Shown here: piece by piece, positions 46,610 through 55,880 of the stretch
How positions within the stretch are numbered: position 1 is the stretch's first letter
Layout of the letters: each line of letters opens with the position of its first letter
Origin: Citrifermentans bremense
GTDB taxonomy: Bacteria > Desulfobacterota > Desulfuromonadia > Geobacterales > Geobacteraceae
DNA length: 64,000 bases
Assembly: GCF_014218275.1 (NCBI RefSeq)
Contig: NZ_AP023213.1
Location: 2,768,001 to 2,832,000 of the forward strand
Direction of reading: 5' to 3'
Notes under the pieces: model-generated
What the model was told of the DNA's origin: nothing
The model's database searches: none
The model's input: the letters and a program-made list of their open reading frames with translations, nothing else
Made by a program: the position numbers and the translations under genes

Positions 46610-47659
46610 TCAGTGCTTGTTTATGTGCAGCGACGGGTCCGGGGCGAGGAAGTCCTTGTTGAGCGCCACCCAGAGTTTCTCCTTGGGTTCGCGCTTGACC
46701 AGGGTCGCCAGCGCGCGGGCATAGACGTCCGTGTTCACGTGCGGCTCGATCGGCTCCTTGGATTTCACGTAATCGGCCTTCTTCATGAAGTCCCAGAACT
46801 GCACGATCGACTTCTTGTGCGGGTCCGGGCTCACCAGCAGGTGGCCGCCGTAGATGTCCCTGTTGAGATCCGCCTTGTCGATCTGCACGTACTTGGAGAC
46901 GATGTCGACGGTCTCCTTGCGGTTCCCCTGGTAGAAGCGGTACGCCTTCAAAAGCGCCACCATGAATTTGTCGAAATCGGCCTGGCGCGCCTTTACCGTG
47001 GAGGTGAGCGCCACCTGGCGGCAGCAGGTGTGGCTCTTGATGACGTCCCCCGAGTATTTCACCGCCACGAGCCCCTGCTTCTCAGCCATGGTGTAGTAGG
47101 GAATCCAGGTGAGTCCGGCGTCGACCGCCCCCTTCTTGACCGCCTCCTGCACCGCCGCCGGGGAGTCGAACTCCTTGATGGTCAGGTCCTTGCGCCAGTC
47201 GAGCCCCGCCTCGTGGAGTGCCGCGCGGAAAACCACGTCACCTGTGGCGAGCCGTATGGCGCCGATGGTCGCCCCGCGGTAGTTCTTCAGGTCCTTGAAG
47301 CGTGCGGCGTTCTCGGGCTTGGCGATGAGGGCATGCCCCTCCCCCATCTGGCCGCCGAAGAGGGTGAAGTCGGCGCCGTTGGCGATGAAGGAGAGCGGCG
47401 CGGAGGTGCCGAATGAGCCGATGTCGAGCTTCCCGGTCTTGATGGCGGTCAGCCCCTCGCCGGAGTTGGTGAAGCGGTAAAGCTGGACATCGAGCCCTTC
47501 CTGCTTGAAGAACCCCTTTTCCTGGGCGACGAAGTAAAGAAGGTGACCCGAAGTGGGGAGGTGTCCCACCTTGAGCTTGTGCAGTTCCGCCGCTTGGGCG
47601 GAGAGCCCCGAAAGCGCGAGCAACGCCAGGGCGAGGACGAGGGAGATGATGCGTTTCAT
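46610..47659 (-). CDS. ABC transporter substrate-binding protein, SsuA/TauA-like (copy 1)
   Basis: 349 residues with a signal peptide (ISLVLALALLALSGLSAQA). Two-lobed NMT1/OpuAC-type fold: VGHLPTSGHLLYFVAQEKGFFKQEGLDV, TGKLDIGSFGTSAPL and KKGAVDAGLTWIPYY. An unusual adjacent Cys pair, Thr-Cys-Cys-Arg at residues 211-214, lies where the second lobe would face the ligand cleft; the neighbouring copy has it at the same position. It delivers a sulfur compound to the SsuC-like permease. The exact ligand is unknown. Confidence 0.85.
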   Translation of the reverse strand: MKRIISLVLALALLALSGLSAQAAELHKLKVGHLPTSGHLLYFVAQEKGFFKQEGLDVQLYRFTNSGEGLTAIKTGKLDIGSFGTSAPLSFIANGADFTLFGGQMGEGHALIAKPENAARFKDLKNYRGATIGAIRLATGDVVFRAALHEAGLDWRKDLTIKEFDSPAAVQEAVKKGAVDAGLTWIPYYTMAEKQGLVAVKYSGDVIKSHTCCRQVALTSTVKARQADFDKFMVALLKAYRFYQGNRKETVDIVSKYVQIDKADLNRDIYGGHLLVSPDPHKKSIVQFWDFMKKADYVKSKEPIEPHVNTDVYARALATLVKREPKEKLWVALNKDFLAPDPSLHINKH

Positions 47660-47698
47660 GGCTTGGCTCCTTGTGCGCCGGTGGGCGCGAAATGGGTT

Positions 47699-48727
47699 CT
47701 AGTTGTTCTTCTTGTAGAAGGCCAGCATCTGCTGGTAGACCTTGTCTTTGGGCTCGCGCTTCAGCACCGAGTCGAGCGCCTGCTTGTAGAGCGTCGTGTT
47801 GATGTGACGGTCGATCGGGTAGTCCTGGGTGATGTACCCGGCATCGCGGACGTGCTGCCAGAAGTCCAGGATCCCCTTTCTCAGCGGGTCCGGATGGGAG
47901 TCGGCGACACGCTTCACGTAGGTCTCGTTGCGGATGATGTCCTCGTCGATCTTCAGCGCGCGGGTGTAGATCTTCACCGTCTCGTCCGGGTTGGTCTTGT
48001 AGAAACGGTAGGCCCGGATCAAGGCGGCTAAGAAACGCCGGTAGGTGTCGGGGTTCGCATTCACCAGTTTGGTCGGAGCGACTATGCGGCAGCAGGTGTA
48101 GTCGGGGTAGAACTCCTCGATGTAGTGGGCGACCTTGAGGCCGTGGTTCTTCTCGGCCAGCGAGAAGTGCGGCGGGTAGACGAGCCCGGCATCGACCGCC
48201 CCCTTCTTGACCGCCTCGACCACCGCGGCCACGCTGCCGAACTCGACGAAGGAGAGGTCCTTCTTGTAGTCGATCCCGGCCTTTTTGAGCGCACCCTTGA
48301 AGATGACGTCGCCGGTGGAGAGCTTGACCAGGCCGATCTTCTTCCCCTTGTAGACCTTCAGGTCCTTGCCGGAGAGTTCCGTCAGCCGCTCGGGGCGGGT
48401 GATGATGGCCTGGCCGCCGATCATCATGCCGCCGATGAAGGTGAACTCGCTCCCCTTGCTGATGAAGAGAAGCGGCGCCGTGGTGCCGAAGGTGCCGACG
48501 TCGAGCTTGTCCGCCTTGAGCGCCGCCATCCCTTCCGCTGCGCTGCCGAACTGGTAGAGGTCGACGTCTACCCCTTCCTCTTTGAAGAACCCTTTTTCCT
48601 TGGCTACGAAATAGAGACCGTGTGCCGGTTCGGGGACGTACCCGACCCTCAGTTTGGGAAGCGAAGCGCCATAGGCGCTGCCGGCCAGCATGGCGATGGT
48701 CAGTGCCAGCGCGAAAATCCTTTTCAT
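47699..48727 (-). CDS. ABC transporter substrate-binding protein, SsuA/TauA-like (copy 2)
   Basis: 342 residues, with signal peptide FALALTIAMLAGSAYGA. It is a close paralogue of the next gene: VGYVPEPAHGLYFVAKEKGFFKEEGVDV, DKLDVGTFGTTAPLLF and the same TCCR at 211-214. The ATG overlaps the stop of the third, shorter binding protein. Divergence between the copies (for example PPHFSLAEKNHGL versus IPYYTMAEKQGL) suggests different but related ligands sharing one permease. Confidence 0.85.
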   Translation of the reverse strand: MKRIFALALTIAMLAGSAYGASLPKLRVGYVPEPAHGLYFVAKEKGFFKEEGVDVDLYQFGSAAEGMAALKADKLDVGTFGTTAPLLFISKGSEFTFIGGMMIGGQAIITRPERLTELSGKDLKVYKGKKIGLVKLSTGDVIFKGALKKAGIDYKKDLSFVEFGSVAAVVEAVKKGAVDAGLVYPPHFSLAEKNHGLKVAHYIEEFYPDYTCCRIVAPTKLVNANPDTYRRFLAALIRAYRFYKTNPDETVKIYTRALKIDEDIIRNETYVKRVADSHPDPLRKGILDFWQHVRDAGYITQDYPIDRHINTTLYKQALDSVLKREPKDKVYQQMLAFYKKNN

Positions 48728-49536
48728 GGTGTTCCTCCTTTGTCAGTGCGTTTCTTTTTGCCGGTCGGGCAGCAGTCGGGGGGACAGACCGCTTTCCCTG
48801 CCAGTTGCTTCAGTACCGGGTCCGGCTCCCCTTCCCCGTCGTTCAGGTCGCCAAGCGCGTCGCAGTAAATCTCGTCGTAGACGTGGTCGGCCAGAAAGCC
48901 CCGCGGCATGGCGGGCTGCTGCAGGTCGAGGCGTTTCCAGATCTGGGCGAGGCGCCAGTAGTCCGGGTCGGGGTCGAAGCGAAACTCCTCCCCTTTGCCG
49001 GGACGTCTGTGGGGGATCCGCCCCCAGGCGTCGGCGGGGTTATTCTGCAGCAGGACGTGGGCCTTGATGAGCGCAGTTACCACCTTTCCCAGCGTCTCCC
49101 GGTCCGGGGCCCCGGCGCCTTCCGCAGCCGCCACCAAGATGCCGCTTCCTTCGCGCTCTAGCCTGGCCGAGGCGTCAACCTCGTCGAGAACCGATGCGGA
49201 ATGGTCGGTACCCCCTCCGGCGATGATGCGGATGGCAGCGCCCCTGGCAATGGCCTGCAGCGCCTGGTCCGCCGCGAAGCAGCCCGCGTCGAGCTTCCCC
49301 TTGCCGAGGGCCGCGAGCCCGCTCGCGCTGTCGGCAAAGCGCACCGGCACGACATCGACCCCCTCGCGTTTGAAGAGCGAGGCCGCGTCGGCCAGCAGGA
49401 AGAGCGCGCTCCCTGGCTGGTCCAGGTAGCCGAAGCGGACCGGGGACGCGGCTTCTGCTATGCCGGGCCGAGCCGCAAGGCAAATTGCCAGTAAGACCGC
49501 GACGATGCTGGCTAAGGCAAAGGGGCGCATGGTCAA
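48724..49536 (-). CDS. Short SsuA-like substrate-binding protein with internal deletion (copy 3)
   Basis: 270 residues, about 75 fewer than its neighbours. The signal peptide and first lobe are kept (VRFGYLDQPGSALFLLADAASLFKREGVDV, GKLDAGCFAADQAL). Much of the second lobe with the TCCR segment is missing; the text resumes at VVTALIKAHVLLQNNP. The tail is Cys-rich (AVCPPDCCPTGKKKR), unlike the others, and might bind metal. It may be a degenerate copy or a specialised one. Both ends overlap neighbouring genes (ATGA), so it is translated within the operon. Confidence 0.7.
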   Translation of the reverse strand: MTMRPFALASIVAVLLAICLAARPGIAEAASPVRFGYLDQPGSALFLLADAASLFKREGVDVVPVRFADSASGLAALGKGKLDAGCFAADQALQAIARGAAIRIIAGGGTDHSASVLDEVDASARLEREGSGILVAAAEGAGAPDRETLGKVVTALIKAHVLLQNNPADAWGRIPHRRPGKGEEFRFDPDPDYWRLAQIWKRLDLQQPAMPRGFLADHVYDEIYCDALGDLNDGEGEPDPVLKQLAGKAVCPPDCCPTGKKKRTDKGGTP

Positions 49537-50348
49537 ATCGCCTCGCCGGCGCTTTGCACGGTGCGCCCGTGGTTGAGCTTTTCCAGCACGTCGGCGTTCA
49601 GCTCGCGTATCAGCTTATGCCTCAGTTCGGCGAAGGCAGGGTCGCTGTAGAGTTCCTGGCGCCGCCGCGGGCGCGGGATGTCTACTTCCAACACGCTCCT
49701 GACCGAGCCGGGGTTCACCCCCATGACCACCACCCGGTCGGCGAGCAGGATCGCTTCCTCCACGTCGTGAGTGACGAAGAAGACGGTCTTGCGCTCGGCG
49801 GAGTTGTGCTGCCAAAGCTGCAAGAGCAGGTCCTGCAGCCGCGCGCGGGTGATGGCGTCGAGTGCCCCGAAAGGCTCGTCCATGAGCAAAACCGGCGAGT
49901 TGATGGCGAAAGCCCGGGCGATGGCGGCGCGCTGCCGCATCCCCCCGGAGAGGGCGCCGGGGAGCTTATGGAAGACGTCGGTCAGCCCCACCATCTCCAG
50001 GTAGGCCTGCGCGGTCTCGGCCTGCTCCGCCTTGGAATTCCCCGGAAAGGCCTGGTTCAGCGCCAGGACCACGTTCTGCCCTGTGGTCATCCAGGGGAAC
50101 AGGCTGTAGTCCTGGAAAACGACGCCGCGGTCGAGTCCGGGGCCGGTTATAGGGCTGCCGTCCAGGGTCAGGCGGCCCGACGACGGCTGCCCGAGCCCAG
50201 CCAGGAGCCTCAAAAGCGTGCTCTTGCCACAACCGGAGGGACCCAGCAGGCAGACGAACTCACCGGCATAGGCGGTGAAGTTGATGTCTTCGAAGATGGT
50301 CTGGCTTCCGTAGGAAAAAGCGACGTCGTGTAGGGCGATCTCGTGCAT
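49533..50348 (-). CDS. ABC transporter ATPase, SsuB/TauB-like
   Basis: 271 residues. Walker [12 protein letters not shown], signature LSGGMRQRAAIARA, Walker [13 protein letters not shown] and the switch His (FVTHDVEEA). It powers the sulfonate/taurine-type importer made by the genes just downstream. It lies 32 bases after cysK in the same transcription unit. Confidence 0.92.
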   Translation of the reverse strand: MHEIALHDVAFSYGSQTIFEDINFTAYAGEFVCLLGPSGCGKSTLLRLLAGLGQPSSGRLTLDGSPITGPGLDRGVVFQDYSLFPWMTTGQNVVLALNQAFPGNSKAEQAETAQAYLEMVGLTDVFHKLPGALSGGMRQRAAIARAFAINSPVLLMDEPFGALDAITRARLQDLLLQLWQHNSAERKTVFFVTHDVEEAILLADRVVVMGVNPGSVRSVLEVDIPRPRRRQELYSDPAFAELRHKLIRELNADVLEKLNHGRTVQSAGEAI

Positions 50349-50380
50349 GTTCTATCTCCGGCTCAACTGTTGTGACCTGG

Positions 50381-51310
50381 TCAGGCATCCTCGAAGAGCG
50401 CGGTGGAGAGGTAGCGCTCGCCGGTGTCCGGGAGCACCACCACGATCAGCTTTCCCTTGTTCTCCGGGCGCCTCGCGACCTGGCGCGCGGCGAAGGCGGC
50501 GGCTCCCGCCGAGATCCCGACCAGGAGCCCTTCTTCCCTGGCGAGCGCCCGCGCCGTCTCGAAAGCCTCCTCGTTCTTCACCTTGTAGATCTCGTCGTAG
50601 ACGGAAGTGTTTAGGACCCCGGGGACGAATCCCGCGCCTATCCCCTGGAGTTTGTGCGGCGCCGCAGTCCCGCCGGAGAGAACCGGCGAATCGAGCGGCT
50701 CCACGGCGATGACCTGTACGCTCGGCTTTTTCTCCTTCAGCACCTCTCCCACGCCGGTGATGGTCCCCCCGGTGCCGACGCCTGCGATGACGATGTCGAC
50801 CTTGCCCGCGGTGTCCTCCCATATCTCCTCGGCCGTAGTGGCGCGGTGGATGGCGGGGTTGGCGCCGTTATTGAATTGCTGCGGCACGAAGGAGTTTGGG
50901 GTGGCTGCGGCAAGCTCGGTCGCTTTCTCGATGGCCCCCTTCATCCCCTTTGCGCCTGGGGTGAGGACCAGCTCGGCGCCGTAGGCCTTCAAGAGGTTGC
51001 GTCGCTCGATGCTCATGGTGTCGGGCATGGTCAGGATGAGGCGGTACCCCTTGGCCGCGGCAACGAAGGCCAGCGCGATCCCGGTGTTGCCGCTGGTCGG
51101 CTCGATGATCACCGTATCCTTGTCGATGAGCCCCTGCTCCTCGGCCGCCGTGATCATGGCAAAGCCAATGCGGTCTTTTACCGAGCCCCCGGGGTTGAAG
51201 GATTCGAGTTTCGCTACCAGATCGGCGTTGCCACCGGACTGGCGCTGGGAAAGGCGGACGAGAGGGGTTCTCCCTATCAGGTCGGTGACACTGTTGGCGA
51301 TTTTGGACAT
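50381..51310 (-). CDS. cysK: Cysteine synthase (O-acetylserine sulfhydrylase)
   Basis: 309 residues, PLP type II fold. The Schiff-base lysine is in [11 protein letters not shown], the substrate loop is [10 protein letters not shown] and the phosphate-binding glycine loop is [10 protein letters not shown], with GISAGAA near the end. It makes cysteine from O-acetylserine and sulfide. It is 12 bases after the NifX-like gene and just before the sulfonate-type transporter. Its place within the nitrogenase-like operon is one of the best clues that the system yields reduced sulfur for assimilation. Confidence 0.95.
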   Translation of the reverse strand: MSKIANSVTDLIGRTPLVRLSQRQSGGNADLVAKLESFNPGGSVKDRIGFAMITAAEEQGLIDKDTVIIEPTSGNTGIALAFVAAAKGYRLILTMPDTMSIERRNLLKAYGAELVLTPGAKGMKGAIEKATELAAATPNSFVPQQFNNGANPAIHRATTAEEIWEDTAGKVDIVIAGVGTGGTITGVGEVLKEKKPSVQVIAVEPLDSPVLSGGTAAPHKLQGIGAGFVPGVLNTSVYDEIYKVKNEEAFETARALAREEGLLVGISAGAAAFAARQVARRPENKGKLIVVVLPDTGERYLSTALFEDA

Positions 51311-51322
51311 CTGACAGCCTCC

Positions 51323-51673
51323 TTATTGGTTGATGAATCTGGTTAAGAGCTTCGAGTTCTGCAGAACGGCCAGGGCCTCCGGCACCGGGAGTTCCAAAAC
51401 GAACGGGAATATGCGCCGCGAGATCAGGAGGTCGATGGCGCCGGAGCCCAACCGCGAGACGGCAACCCCGCGGCAGTCAGAAATAAGGTCGGCGGTCCGT
51501 TCCAGCGGCCCGTCGTCGTGCTCCTGCCCGGCGCAGGCCGGCCGGCTGAAACGGTCCTCCAGGTGCTGCCAGTTCCCCCCGGTGAAGCGGTAGATGCCGA
51601 ACCTTTCTGCCCGCCCGAAATGCTGGTCGACCACAATCCCGTCACTGCTGGCCACGGCAACCCTGAGCTCCAT
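51323..51673 (-). CDS. NifX/NifB-C-terminal-like cofactor carrier protein
   Basis: 116 residues from ATG 51673 (MELRVAVASSDGIVVDQHFG), with GGGGGAG upstream; longer readings run through the terminator hairpin and are rejected. The dinitrogenase cofactor-binding fold shows VAVASSDGIVVDQHFGRAERFGIY and GVAVSRLGSGA. Such proteins carry the NifB cofactor during assembly. The NifB-like protein at 55873 lacks this domain, so this gene probably supplies it. It is the first gene after the second RNA leader and heads the long operon. Confidence 0.85.
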   Translation of the reverse strand: MELRVAVASSDGIVVDQHFGRAERFGIYRFTGGNWQHLEDRFSRPACAGQEHDDGPLERTADLISDCRGVAVSRLGSGAIDLLISRRIFPFVLELPVPEALAVLQNSKLLTRFINQ

Positions 51674-51691
51674 CACTCCCCCTTGAACTGC

Positions 51692-51764
51692 AAAAATAAA
51701 AAAGGCCAAGGTGGCAACTCCGGTGATGGAAGTTGCAAACCTTGGCCTCCAGTTTGTCTGGTCA
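51692..51764 (-). promoter_or_regulatory. Leader element 2: conserved small hairpin plus terminator, upstream of the NifX-like gene
   Basis: Read on the minus strand, a 22-base segment (51764 to 51743) containing CCAGACAAACTGG is identical to one at 58568-58547. CCAG/CTGG forms a small hairpin with an ACAAA loop. One base later comes a strong intrinsic terminator: GGCCAAGG (51747-51740) / CCTTGGCC (51711-51704), with an inner GCAACT/AGTTGC stem and a U-rich tract (51703-51692). The gene start follows 19 bases later. A terminator directly ahead of the operon, preceded by a conserved element, is the form of an attenuator or riboswitch. No known family was recognised. Confidence 0.75.
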
Positions 51765-51872
51765 ACCAATGTCATTGAGTTAGAGCGCGCCCCGATGGGC
51801 TCCCGCTGATGTTGGGGCGGAAACGCGCCTGTGCCTGGAGAAGCACCCGGCCAGCGGGCAGAGGAACCTCTC

Positions 51873-52940
51873 CTAGATCTGGTAGTCGTCCACGAAGACC
51901 CTCATCTTTCGGGGGCGCGCGAAGACTTGGTCCCCGACCTTAAGCGCCAGCTTGTCCGCCTCGTCGCGCGGCAGGTCGACCTCGATGCTCCGGTCGCCTT
52001 CCGGCAAGGAGAGGTCGACCCGGACCAGCGGCCCCACCGAAAGGAGGTAGCGCACCTCAGCCTTGAGCGCGCCCTCGCTCAACTCCCTTTCGATGGAAAT
52101 GTCGTGCGAGCGTACGTACCCTACGGCAGGCGCATCGTTGGCCGAGGCGTTTTCCGGAGAGGAGAGCTTGATCCCCCCCATCTGGGCGGTCCCCTCGTGC
52201 ACCCTTCCCCTAAAGAGGTTGACGTTGCCGAGGAAGTCGTAGACGAACGGCGTGGTCGGGTGGTCGTAGACCTCGGAGGGGGTCCCCTGCTGCTCGATCT
52301 TCCCCTGGTTCATGACCACGATCCGGTCGGCGACCTCGAGCGCCTCCTCCTGGTCGTGGGTCACGAAGACGCTGGTGACGTGGATCTCGTCGTGCAGGCG
52401 CCTAAGCCACCGCCGCAGCTCCACCCTGACCTTGGCATCGAGCGCGCCGAAGGGCTCGTCCAGAAGCAGCACCTGCGGCTCCACAGCAAGGGCCCGGGCC
52501 AGCGCCACGCGCTGCCGCTGCCCCCCCGAGAGCTGGCCCGGATAGCGGTCGGCGAGCTGCTCCAGTTGGATCAGCTTCAGCAGGGAGTGGACCTTGTCTC
52601 TTATCTCCTGCTTTCCCGGACGCACCTTCTTGGGCTTCACGGTGAGGCCGAAAGCGATGTTGTCGAACACCGTCATGTGCCGGAAAAGGGCGTAGTGCTG
52701 GAAGACGAAGCCTACATTCCGTTCCTTTACCTGCCGGTTGGTGGCCTCCACCCCGTCGAACAGGATCCTGCCGCTGTCTGGTGTCTCCAGCCCGGCGATG
52801 ATGCGCAAAAGCGAGGTCTTCCCCGATCCGGAAGGGCCTAAAAGCGCCACCAGTTCCCCGGAGGGAACCTTCAGGTTCACGTCGGAAAGTGCGCTAAAGT
52901 TGCCGAATTTCTTGCTGACCGCCTCGATATCGATGCTCAT
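51873..52940 (-). CDS. cysA: Sulfate/thiosulfate ABC transporter ATPase CysA
   Basis: 355 residues. Walker [12 protein letters not shown], signature [14 protein letters not shown], Walker [15 protein letters not shown]-terminal TOBE-like regulatory domain follows ([33 protein letters not shown]), as in CysA. It energises sulfate uptake with CysT and CysW. It is third in cysT-cysW-cysA and ends about 200 bases before the NifX-like gene, with leader 2 in that gap. Confidence 0.92.
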   Translation of the reverse strand: MSIDIEAVSKKFGNFSALSDVNLKVPSGELVALLGPSGSGKTSLLRIIAGLETPDSGRILFDGVEATNRQVKERNVGFVFQHYALFRHMTVFDNIAFGLTVKPKKVRPGKQEIRDKVHSLLKLIQLEQLADRYPGQLSGGQRQRVALARALAVEPQVLLLDEPFGALDAKVRVELRRWLRRLHDEIHVTSVFVTHDQEEALEVADRIVVMNQGKIEQQGTPSEVYDHPTTPFVYDFLGNVNLFRGRVHEGTAQMGGIKLSSPENASANDAPAVGYVRSHDISIERELSEGALKAEVRYLLSVGPLVRVDLSLPEGDRSIEVDLPRDEADKLALKVGDQVFARPRKMRVFVDDYQI

Positions 52941-52944
52941 GGGA

Positions 52945-53826
52945 CTACCTTTCCTGTTCCGAGACCGTTACGGTCTGTTGCATTTTCCACTCGGCCGCGG
53001 TTTTCACGGCAAGGGTCACCAGCGCCAAAAGCGCAAGGAGCGAGGCGACGGCAAAGGCCGCCGCATAGCTGTACTCGTTGTAGAGGATCTCCACCTGGAG
53101 CGGGATGGTGTTGGTCGATCCTCGCACGTGCCCGGATACGACAGAGACCGCGCCGAACTCTCCCATGGCCCTCGCGTTGCAGAGGATCACGCCATACAGG
53201 ATGCCCCACCTGATGTTGGGGAAGGTGACCCGGAAGAAGGTCTGCAGCCCGCTCGCGCCAAGGGTCAGCGCCGCCTCTTCCTCCTCGCGCCCCTGCGCCT
53301 CCATGAGAGGGATCAGCTCACGCGCGACGAAGGGGAAGGTGACGAAGACGGTGGCGAGGATGATCCCCGGGACGGCGAAGATGATCTTGATGTTGTGGTC
53401 CTGCAGCCAGGGGCCGAGCCACCCCTGCAGCCCGAAGATCAGGACGTAGATCAGACCCGAAACCACCGGGGAGACCGAGAACGGCAGGTCTATCAGCGTG
53501 ATCAGGAAACTCTTGCCGCGGAAGTTGAACTTGGCGATGGCCCAGGAGGCGACAATCCCGAAGAAGAGGTTCAACGGAACGCAGAAGGCGGCGGTAATCA
53601 GGGTGAGGCGGATCGCCGACAGCGTATCCGGCTCCTTGAGCGCTTCGAAATAAGCCTGCCACCCCTTTTCCAGTGCCTGAGCGAAGACCGCCGCCAAAGG
53701 GAGCAGCAGGAAAAGGGCGAGGAAGCCAAGGGCCACCGTCACCAGCAAGTAGCGCACCCACGCCGGCTCATCGGTGCTCCTTCCTCCCCTTTCTTTTTGT
53801 TTTTTCACTACCCTGCCCACCTGCAT
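52945..53826 (-). CDS. cysW: Sulfate ABC transporter permease CysW
   Basis: 293 residues with about six membrane helices and the permease loop [28 protein letters not shown] (EAA motif). [39 protein letters not shown] is typical of CysW. The N-terminus is basic ([11 protein letters not shown]), and a shorter start is possible. Gene order cysT-cysW-cysA on the minus strand, five bases from cysA. Confidence 0.92.
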   Translation of the reverse strand: MQVGRVVKKQKERGGRSTDEPAWVRYLLVTVALGFLALFLLLPLAAVFAQALEKGWQAYFEALKEPDTLSAIRLTLITAAFCVPLNLFFGIVASWAIAKFNFRGKSFLITLIDLPFSVSPVVSGLIYVLIFGLQGWLGPWLQDHNIKIIFAVPGIILATVFVTFPFVARELIPLMEAQGREEEEAALTLGASGLQTFFRVTFPNIRWGILYGVILCNARAMGEFGAVSVVSGHVRGSTNTIPLQVEILYNEYSYAAAFAVASLLALLALVTLAVKTAAEWKMQQTVTVSEQER

Positions 53827-53851
53827 CTTCTTCCCTCCCGAGGCAAAGCCC

Positions 53852-54682
53852 CTATTCGGCGAAACGTCTGCTCCACTTCTGCAAAAGGTTGATGCAAAGA
53901 AGCATCAGAAACGACACCACGAGCATCACGGTCGCGATGGCGGTAGCGCCGGTGTAATCGTACTGCTCCAGCTTGGTGATGATGAGCAGCGGCGTGATCT
54001 CGGAGACCATCGGCATGTTGCCGGCAATGAAGATGATGGAGCCGTACTCCCCCACGGCACGGGCAAAGGAAAGGGCGAACCCGGTAAGGATGGCCGGAAG
54101 CATGGTCGGCAACAGCACCCTGCGGAAGGTCTGCCAGCGGCTGGCTCCCAGGCAGGAGGCCGCCTCCTCTATCTCCTGATCCAGCTCTTCCAGGACCGGC
54201 TGGACCGTGCGGACCACAAAGGGAAGCCCGATGAAGATCATGGCAACGACGATGCCCAGCGGGGTGAAGGCTATCTTGATGCCGCGCGGCTCCAGGTAGC
54301 GCCCGAGCCAGCCGTTGGACGAGTAGATGCTCGCCAGGGTGATGCCTGCGACCGCCGTGGGAAGGGCGAAGGGAAGATCGACCAGTGCGTCGATCAGCTT
54401 CTTGCCGGGGAAACGGTAGCGCACCAGCACCCAGGCGACCAGCACCCCGAAAAATGCGTTGACGACAGCGGCAGCGAGCGAAGCCCCGAAGGTGACGCGA
54501 TAGGAAGCAAGCACGCGCGGCCCGCTCACGGCAGCTACGAAGTCTGCCCACGAAAGGGTTGCGGTCTTGAAGAGGAGTGCGGAAAGAGGAATGAGGACGA
54601 TGAGGCTCAGGTAGAAGACGGTGTACCCGAGCGCCGGGGTGAAACCGGGTAGTACGTTATTTTTCCCGCTTGACCAGGACAT
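53852..54682 (-). CDS. cysT: Sulfate ABC transporter permease CysT (CysU)
   Basis: 276 residues, six predicted membrane helices, EAA loop [68 protein letters not shown] is diagnostic of CysT. ATG 54682 has GGAGGGGAC upstream. It is first in its operon, behind a promoter region with repeats (54701-54794). The binding protein for this transporter is the separate gene at 58791. Confidence 0.92.
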   Translation of the reverse strand: MSWSSGKNNVLPGFTPALGYTVFYLSLIVLIPLSALLFKTATLSWADFVAAVSGPRVLASYRVTFGASLAAAVVNAFFGVLVAWVLVRYRFPGKKLIDALVDLPFALPTAVAGITLASIYSSNGWLGRYLEPRGIKIAFTPLGIVVAMIFIGLPFVVRTVQPVLEELDQEIEEAASCLGASRWQTFRRVLLPTMLPAILTGFALSFARAVGEYGSIIFIAGNMPMVSEITPLLIITKLEQYDYTGATAIATVMLVVSFLMLLCINLLQKWSRRFAE

Positions 54683-54700
54683 GTCCCCTCCTACGCCTGC

Positions 54701-54794
54701 ACAACAAACTTTTTAGTCCATCGGTTTTGTAGGATGTTCTTTACCACCATAGTCGCCACCATGTCAACACAAAACAAACTTTTTTGGTAAAGAA
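54701..54794 (-). promoter_or_regulatory. cysT promoter region with repeated elements
   Basis: The plus strand holds two direct copies of ACAAACTTTTT (54704 and 54774 areas) and a perfect 10-base inverted repeat, TTCTTTACCA (54737-54746) and TGGTAAAGAA (54785-54794). On the minus strand TTGACA (54767-54762) makes a -35 box, with a possible -10 (TAAAGA) overlapping the left arm. This looks like an operator for a sulfur regulator; none is encoded in the window. Confidence 0.5.
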
Positions 54795-54803
54795 ATCCTT
54801 TTT

Positions 54804-55880
54804 TCAATTTACACCACTTCGCTGTAGTTCACTGAAACGTCCGAAGCAACGGGCAGCCGAGATCAGGGCGTCTATGTTGGCGGGGGGCGTATCGATGGGA
54901 AGTCCGCAGCCAAGACCGAGGATGTACCCCCTCGGGTTGCCCCGCCCTTTGTCAAGACATTCCATGGCGTTGGCGGTGACGTCGTCGGGGGTGCCGAGAT
55001 ACATGGAGGCGGTGGGACGGATGTTCCCCAGAAGCGCAACCCGGTCCCCCACCTCGGCTTTCGCGTCAGCCAGGTCGACAGCATCGTCCAGACTCAGCAC
55101 CGAAGCGCCGGTTTCGACCATCTCCGGCCAGATCCTGGTAGTGTTGCCGCAGATATGCAGCGCCGGCGCGGCGCCGCAGCCGGCCTTGACCGCAGCGCAG
55201 ACCTCCGTGAGATAGGGAAGCGCGAATTGCCTGAAGAGCGCCGGGGAGATCAGCGTCCCCGAGGCGGTCGGGTCGGCGAGCACGATCCTCGCCCCCCGCT
55301 GCAGCGCCGCCCTGGCGAAACGGATGATGCTGTCGGTCGACAGCCGCAAAAGTCGGTGCGCGAATGCCTGGTTCTTGCGCAGATCGCGCAGGAAAAGCTC
55401 GGTCCCCCGGATGCCCGCCGCCGTAGTGAATGGGCCGGCACAGGTCATGCCGAGCGGCACCAGGTCCCCCACCTCCTTCAGCACCAGCTCCGCCGCCTCC
55501 AGAAAGAGCGGCAGCCGCCCGTCCCGCTCGGGGTCGGCGACCTTCAGGGCATCGAGCTCCTTCTCCCCGGTCACCACATTCTCCACGATGTACGGGGTAC
55601 TGTCGGGAAAGGCAACCCTGCTCCCTATCGCCTCCGCCACCCCGGTCAATCCCGGGCCGGTGTTCACGTTGTCCGCGCCGTACCGGCGCCACGCCGCGAT
55701 CTGCCCCTTGGCGACAAGCTGCGCTGAGTTGTTGTACTCCCCAACGGTGACCCCGATGAGCCGCGCGGCATGGTCGCTGATCAGGAGGTTGACCGGAATC
55801 CGGTCGTACGGCTGCCCCGTCAAGGCGGCTATGGTGCGCTCGCGCGAAGACATGCTCTCCTTGAAGCTGGAATCATCCAT
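54804..55880 (-). CDS. UroD-fold corrinoid methyltransferase (first copy)
   Basis: 358 residues from ATG 55880 (MDDSSFKESM), whose start overlaps the NifB-like stop by eight bases; GGAGG is upstream. Zinc-site motifs LHICGNTTRIW and LGLGCGLPIDTP. It is paralogous to the gene at 40903. It is encoded in the same unit as the NifH- and NifB-like genes, so its work is linked to the nitrogenase-like enzyme: it may move the methyl group of the substrate to the corrinoid protein. No catalytic residues for uroporphyrinogen decarboxylation are evident. Confidence 0.85.
   Translation of the reverse strand: MDDSSFKESMSSRERTIAALTGQPYDRIPVNLLISDHAARLIGVTVGEYNNSAQLVAKGQIAAWRRYGADNVNTGPGLTGVAEAIGSRVAFPDSTPYIVENVVTGEKELDALKVADPERDGRLPLFLEAAELVLKEVGDLVPLGMTCAGPFTTAAGIRGTELFLRDLRKNQAFAHRLLRLSTDSIIRFARAALQRGARIVLADPTASGTLISPALFRQFALPYLTEVCAAVKAGCGAAPALHICGNTTRIWPEMVETGASVLSLDDAVDLADAKAEVGDRVALLGNIRPTASMYLGTPDDVTANAMECLDKGRGNPRGYILGLGCGLPIDTPPANIDALISAARCFGRFSELQRSGVN

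Noticed and set aside
51323-51775. Longer N-terminus for the NifX-like protein
   Set aside because: The extra codons run through the terminator hairpin and U tract; ATG 51673 has its own ribosome site.
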